DNA of 64,000 bases from Lentinus brumalis (lineage: Eukaryota; Basidiomycota; Agaricomycetes; Polyporales; Polyporaceae). The stretch is taken from the NCBI GenBank assembly GCA_001792895.1, contig MARA01000023.1, positions 248,001-312,000 on the forward strand, in the 5' to 3' direction. Shown piece after piece: positions 60,042 to 64,000 of this stretch (position 1 is the first letter of the stretch; each line of letters begins with the position of its first letter). The position numbers were made by a program, and so were the translations under genes. Below the pieces are notes generated by a model. The model was given only the letters and a program-made list of their open reading frames with translations, was not told the origin of the DNA and made no database searches.

Positions 60042-61765
60042 TTACTTCCGCGCATTCGGTGCAAGGCACGACGAAACCAGCGAAGTATCTACCCACTGGC
60101 CGTTCGTGTAGGTCGGAACCTCGCCCAGGGCGTAGCCTTGGTAGAAATTGCCCGCTGCCCAGCCGACGTAACCCAGGAACACTAGCAATGATACGGCAAT
60201 GATACGTTAGCCAGCAACCACATGCAGAATCGTAGCGAAGATGCGTACCATCCGAGTTGGCATTTTGGAACGCGACCTGCTCGCACATGAACTGCTGGCA
60301 AGAAGCGACGTTGCCTCCGCCAGTCTCGGTGTTGAATGCCTGACGGCCGTTGCAGCGGAGCCACTCAGCGAGCGGCGCCCATGCGTTGTCGATGTTGTTC
60401 GTGACGCACTCCTCGTGCGTTCCGCTGTCAAAGAAGTTGAGGCTGAGTACCCCAGACGATGAGCTACGAATATATGTATGTGGAGACGTACGAGTTGTCC
60501 GAATCAAGGTACTTGTGGACGTCAAAGACGAGGTTGGTGGTGCTGCCGTCGGGATTCGTGACCTTGATAAGCGCAGCCCCTGAGCCGTTCGAGATGAAGG
60601 TCTCGGCCGAGGTCCAGTTGTTTCCGGGGAGCAGGATTATCTGCGAAGTCGCACTGCCGAAACCAATAAGTGCGCAGATTCGCACCTCCCAAGTAAGCAT
60701 CAGACTCACCCAGCCTTGCGGATGGCGGTCACTGCGGCTTGAACACTGTCAGCCCAGAGGTTGATGTCGGGGACGTCGTGCGGCTCGTTCATGCTACCAG
60801 CGAGTGTCAGCGGCGAACACATGACAATGAGCGAAAGTGAGCTCACACTCCGAAGATGATCTTGCTGTTGTTAGCATACTTTGCTGCGACGCTGGACCAG
60901 AGCTCTGCAAACTGCTCGTTTGTCGGGCCACCCTGGCCAATGATCTACGGGGAAGAAATGCGTCAGCGACGGACTCATACGTCACGATGCATATCCGCTC
61001 ACCTTGCCGTTCCAACGCGCATAGTTGTGGATGTCGACGATGCACGACGCGCCCGTGTTCAAGCACGCCTGCACCAGCGCGTCGTACTCCGCAAAGTTGT
61101 CCTCGTCGATCGTGCCCCCGAGCACGCCGTCCGTGAGGTACTGCCAGCCGACGGGCAGGCGGAAGACGTTGAACCCGTCGTCCTTGACAAAGTGCTGCAT
61201 CTGGCCCTCGCCGTCGTTCCCGTAGTACTGCGTCAGCGGCGGCCACGCCCCGCTCGCGCTGCACGTCCCGTCCGTCGAGCACCCAAAGTCGAACCCGGCG
61301 ATGTTGACACCGGCGAAGCGCAGCTTGCCTGCGCTTGGGGCGGGGATCTGGCAGCTTGATGTGGGAGCCGGGGCGCTGGATGTGGTGGAGGGAGTGGAGG
61401 GCGCGGTGGTTGCGGTGCCAGGGACACATTGGAAGTATGCTGCGGGACTGTCTGTGAGCCGCAAGTTATTGTATCGGGTTGATGGAGACACGTACCGTCA
61501 TTGAGTTCTGTGCAGACAGAGCCAGTAGCACAAGCCGTAGGGCCTGTCCAGCCCTAAGTCATGAATATGATCAGTATCTCCCTACAGAACACTGTCAGTG
61601 CGGTAACTGACTGTGCCACCACCTGTGAAGGACCACGTCAGCAACATGGTCGCTGGCCACGAGTCAGTTGTACTCACATTGGCCCCAGACAGGCGAAAGG
61701 GTCGTCTGTGCCCTCGCAGACACCGCGAGCGCAACGGCGACGAACAATCCTGAGAATGAGTGCAT
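60042..61765 (-). CDS. Secreted GH5 endoglucanase with N-terminal CBM1 (cellulase)
   Basis: Secreted endo-1,4-beta-glucanase (GH5, fungal subfamily 5 by appearance). Signal peptide MHSFSGLFVAVALAVSARA precedes QTTLSPVW. A CBM1 cellulose-binding domain follows, assembled across three exons: WGQ, then CGGT, then GWTGPTACATGSVCTELN, and finally AYFQC in the fourth exon. The middle one is an 11-nt microexon at 61612-61622. A Ser/Thr/Pro linker leads to the catalytic TIM barrel: KLRFAGVNIAGFDFG, FNVFRLPVGWQYL, CIVDIHNYARW, MNEPHDVPD near 60790 with the acid/base Glu, VFDVHKYLDSD near 60520, and FNTETGGGN near 60330 with the nucleophile Glu. It ends SSCLAPNARK at 60042. Probably induced with other wood-decay genes; no defect seen. 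Confidence 0.94.
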
Positions 61766-62703
61766 GGCGTTTTGAGGCAAGTCCGGGAGGCGAGACTTGT
61801 GTCCGATGCGTCAGAACGCATAGACAGGCCTTTTATCCAATCTTCATGGGGCTCATGACATCGGTGACGAAGTAGCACCGGCGGATACTTAGAGGGAACG
61901 CAGACCTCGAGCTTCGCACCCGAAATTCTGCACTAGAAGCGTCGATGTCGTCGTGGTACCGAGGGCGTCCCACGTCGAGATTGGCGAGACGTGCCTTGTA
62001 GGGTGTCCGACAACTGCCCGAAAGGTCAGTGTTGTGGACGCACACGCACCTCGCAGAGCAGATTAGACGTCGAGTCGATCATGTGAATCGTCGAAGTGCT
62101 CGCAAAGAGCTCTCGAAGGAGCACGTGAAAGAGAGCAAGAGGTTGCGAGGGACGGCTCATATTCGCGACAACGTCGGGGCGTGTCGTGTCGGTGATGTCG
62201 TACGCGTTCCCGCCTGCCCTAGCTGCTTCTCATCCAGGCTTCCGCGCCCTTGCATGTGCCGATCTTTTCCTCAGCGATTCCTAGAGATATTTGTGCAACG
62301 AAGAGACGACCAGCTGCATTACCCGTCCCGCGCGGGGATATGGCACGCGGTACATCATCTGTTGAACTTCGGAGAGCAGTCAGTACGCATCGCAGGATGA
62401 GGATACGATGTAAATCCAGGAACTCACAAGACCTAGTTCGACACACCATCAGACTTCAGGCGGTCGACGAACGCGTACAAGCGCTCAAACCGATGGGTAT
62501 CTCTATCACAATCCTCTTGCGAGGCACAGTACTCTACATGAAGCGCGAACGAGTGGGGAGGCAGAATTCTGTCAACGCATCGACAGCACGTACGAAAGTC
62601 ATTAGAGAGCCATTATATCGATGATAGAAACAAGATAGAGCCGGATGCTGGCAGAACGTGAAGATGCTTTTGACCGGCAGAGGTGTACATATATACTCTG
62701 GCT
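61766..62703. other. Intergenic: GH5 promoter and SCS7 3' flank
   Basis: Nothing coding recognised in about 940 bp. The GH5 promoter side carries a TATA-like element. Confidence 0.5.
61831..61836 (-). promoter_or_regulatory. TATA-like element of the GH5 endoglucanase
   Basis: Reads GATAAAAGGCC on the minus strand, 66 bp upstream of the ATG at 61765. A plausible core promoter only. Confidence 0.45.
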
Positions 62704-64000
62704 CTAGACGACGAGGACAGTGTTGAAGACGTAGTCCCAGATCTTGCTGGTAACGCCGAAGCCGAGGTCAAAGTTCTTGTAGTGGTGTGCGAGGTGATAC
62801 TTTTTCATGTCCCTCACATACGAAGGGAGCCTCGTGTGGTGGAGGCTAGTGATAGAGAGGTCAGTGCGAGCAAAGCTAGAGTAGACAGGGGACTTACGCG
62901 TAGTGCATGACGTCGTAAGCAACGTCTGTAAAGACATTGGCATGAGCTTCGGGACCCAAAACAGGGGCGTCGTACTCACAGAAAACAAAAGCGCCCGAGA
63001 TCATCGCGTTCGCCATGGCAGTAGGGAACAAGGCGTATGCCAACCGTGTCATCGGAAACGAGAGGAATGTGAATAGAAGAGGCGGCATGACCAGCCTTAG
63101 CCTACGATATCGTCAGCATTCGTGAGACTCCGCACGGGAGCTTGACTGACCTGTCCATGGGAAGGTAATGGTGGATGCCGTGCATGAGGAAGTGGAACGT
63201 CAAAGCCACGGGGTGGTCGGGGAGCAAGGCGTCCATGTGGAAGAGGAACCGGTGGAATATGTACTCCAGGATGGTCCACGCGATGTTGCCCAGTAAAAAT
63301 GCCGGGACTGCGTACGCAAAAGCGACAGGGGCAACGCGCCCGGCAGTAACTACCTTCAGGGGTGCAGCCGGGTCGGTGGTAAAAGGAGGGAGAGAGTAGG
63401 GGCCAAACGTGAATTGGACCAAGGAACGGATGAAGAGGTACGTCGCGATGGGCAGCCATACGCACGGGACAACGTACCACGCCGTACGCGTGAAGATCTA
63501 TATCACCCGTTAGGCACGATTATACGTTGTGGACGCTGGAAGACACACCTCCAGATACCAAGGGGCGAACAGACGAGGAGATTCCACAAGGTGGCGAGGC
63601 TGGTGGACTTGCTGCAAGTAATAGGACTTGGAGAAATTAGCCCGCCACATTTGCATGAAGAGAGGTCTGCGGAGATCGAGGAACAGGTTCTTCTCGTAGT
63701 CCGCAGAGGTATCCGTCTCCTCCGGCTCGAAATCGTCGGTCGCCTCCCAGTCTAACAAGCGGTCAGTACATCATATGCGTGTGATTCAGCAAGAAGCGCT
63801 CACCATCGGAGACCGTCTGCTCGCCCGTCCCCAGTCTGCCAATAACGAACTCCTCCAGCATGTCGTACGCCGAGTCCGAATGGGCGTGTTCGGCGGGATC
63901 CTTCATGATGGCACCAAGGTCCTTGCCGGCATAGTTGAGGATGAGGTCGTCTCCTCCAGGATGGTCGGCGAGGAAGGCCGTAACGTCGTAGACCTTGTCG
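62704..64000 (-). CDS. SCS7: Sphingolipid fatty-acid 2-hydroxylase (SCS7/FA2H), 5'-truncated by the window
   Basis: ER membrane di-iron enzyme that hydroxylates the very-long-chain fatty acid of ceramide at C2. The N-terminal part at the edge is a cytochrome b5 domain: KVYDVTAFLADHPGG, with the heme-ligand His of HPGG near 63955, and AHSDSAYDMLEEFVIGRLG. After introns come EKNLFLDLRRPLFMQMWRAN, HRFLFHMDALLPDHPVALTF, then HGIHHYLPMD near 63170, DVMHYALHHTRLPSYVRDMK near 62850, and YHLAHHYKNFDLGFGVTS. These repeated His boxes hold the iron pair. The product ends WDYVFNTVLVV, stop at 62704-62706. The start codon lies beyond 64000. Confidence 0.95.

Overview
The window looks like nuclear chromosomal DNA of a basidiomycete fungus, most likely a wood-decaying Agaricomycete (Polyporales-like). 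The evidence is GC-rich DNA, genes cut by many 50-80 nt GT-AG introns, nuclear tRNA genes with introns, families typical of basidiomycetes (DUF6533 and rhodopsin-like membrane proteins, RBR ubiquitin ligases, F-box proteins, pRiA4b Orf3-like proteins), and plant-cell-wall enzymes: a GH5 endoglucanase with a CBM1 and a GH1 beta-glucosidase. There is no operon structure, CRISPR or bacterial feature. Exon coordinates are hand-built from splice signals and remembered family sequences, so small exons are approximate unless given explicitly.

Layout. 0-8 kb: an F-box-like protein with an acidic insert, a truncated LINE reverse-transcriptase tail, and an intact MSH2 mismatch-repair gene. 8.5-19 kb: a DUF3433 membrane protein, a small two-helix membrane protein, a two-RRM RNA-binding protein, tRNA-Lys(UUU) with an intron, and a small hydrophilic protein. 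19-23.2 kb: a MUP1-type amino-acid permease and cyclophilin A. 23.2-26.6 kb: no gene found. 26.6-30.1 kb: a DUF6533 membrane protein, tRNA-His(GUG) with a 10-nt intron, an 18-bp minisatellite, and a GPI-anchored secreted protein. 31-35 kb: two RBR ubiquitin-ligase genes in tandem. 35.7-40.4 kb: an S1/P1 nuclease with an apparent one-base frame break, a pRiA4b Orf3-like gene, and a decayed inverted copy of the nuclease 3' end beyond it. 40.4-42.8 kb: no gene found. 42.8-52.7 kb: a rhodopsin-like membrane protein, a zinc alcohol/polyol dehydrogenase divergent from CTP synthase, and CSN5 divergent from a mitochondrial oxidoreductase-like protein. 53.2-64 kb: GH1 beta-glucosidase, an ABC-F ATPase, ribosomal protein eL20, GH5-CBM1 endoglucanase, and a sphingolipid fatty-acid 2-hydroxylase cut by the window edge.

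Most genes are unrelated housekeeping or accessory functions sharing a chromosome segment. The clearest functional link is cellulose use: the GH5-CBM1 enzyme is secreted and cuts cellulose, and the GH1 enzyme, which lacks a signal peptide, would split imported cellobiose. I found no convincing new multi-gene system. The most distinctive signals are the inverted nuclease relic, the nuclease frame break, the tandem RBR pair, the tRNA-His/minisatellite junction and the very small exons of the two glycosidase genes.
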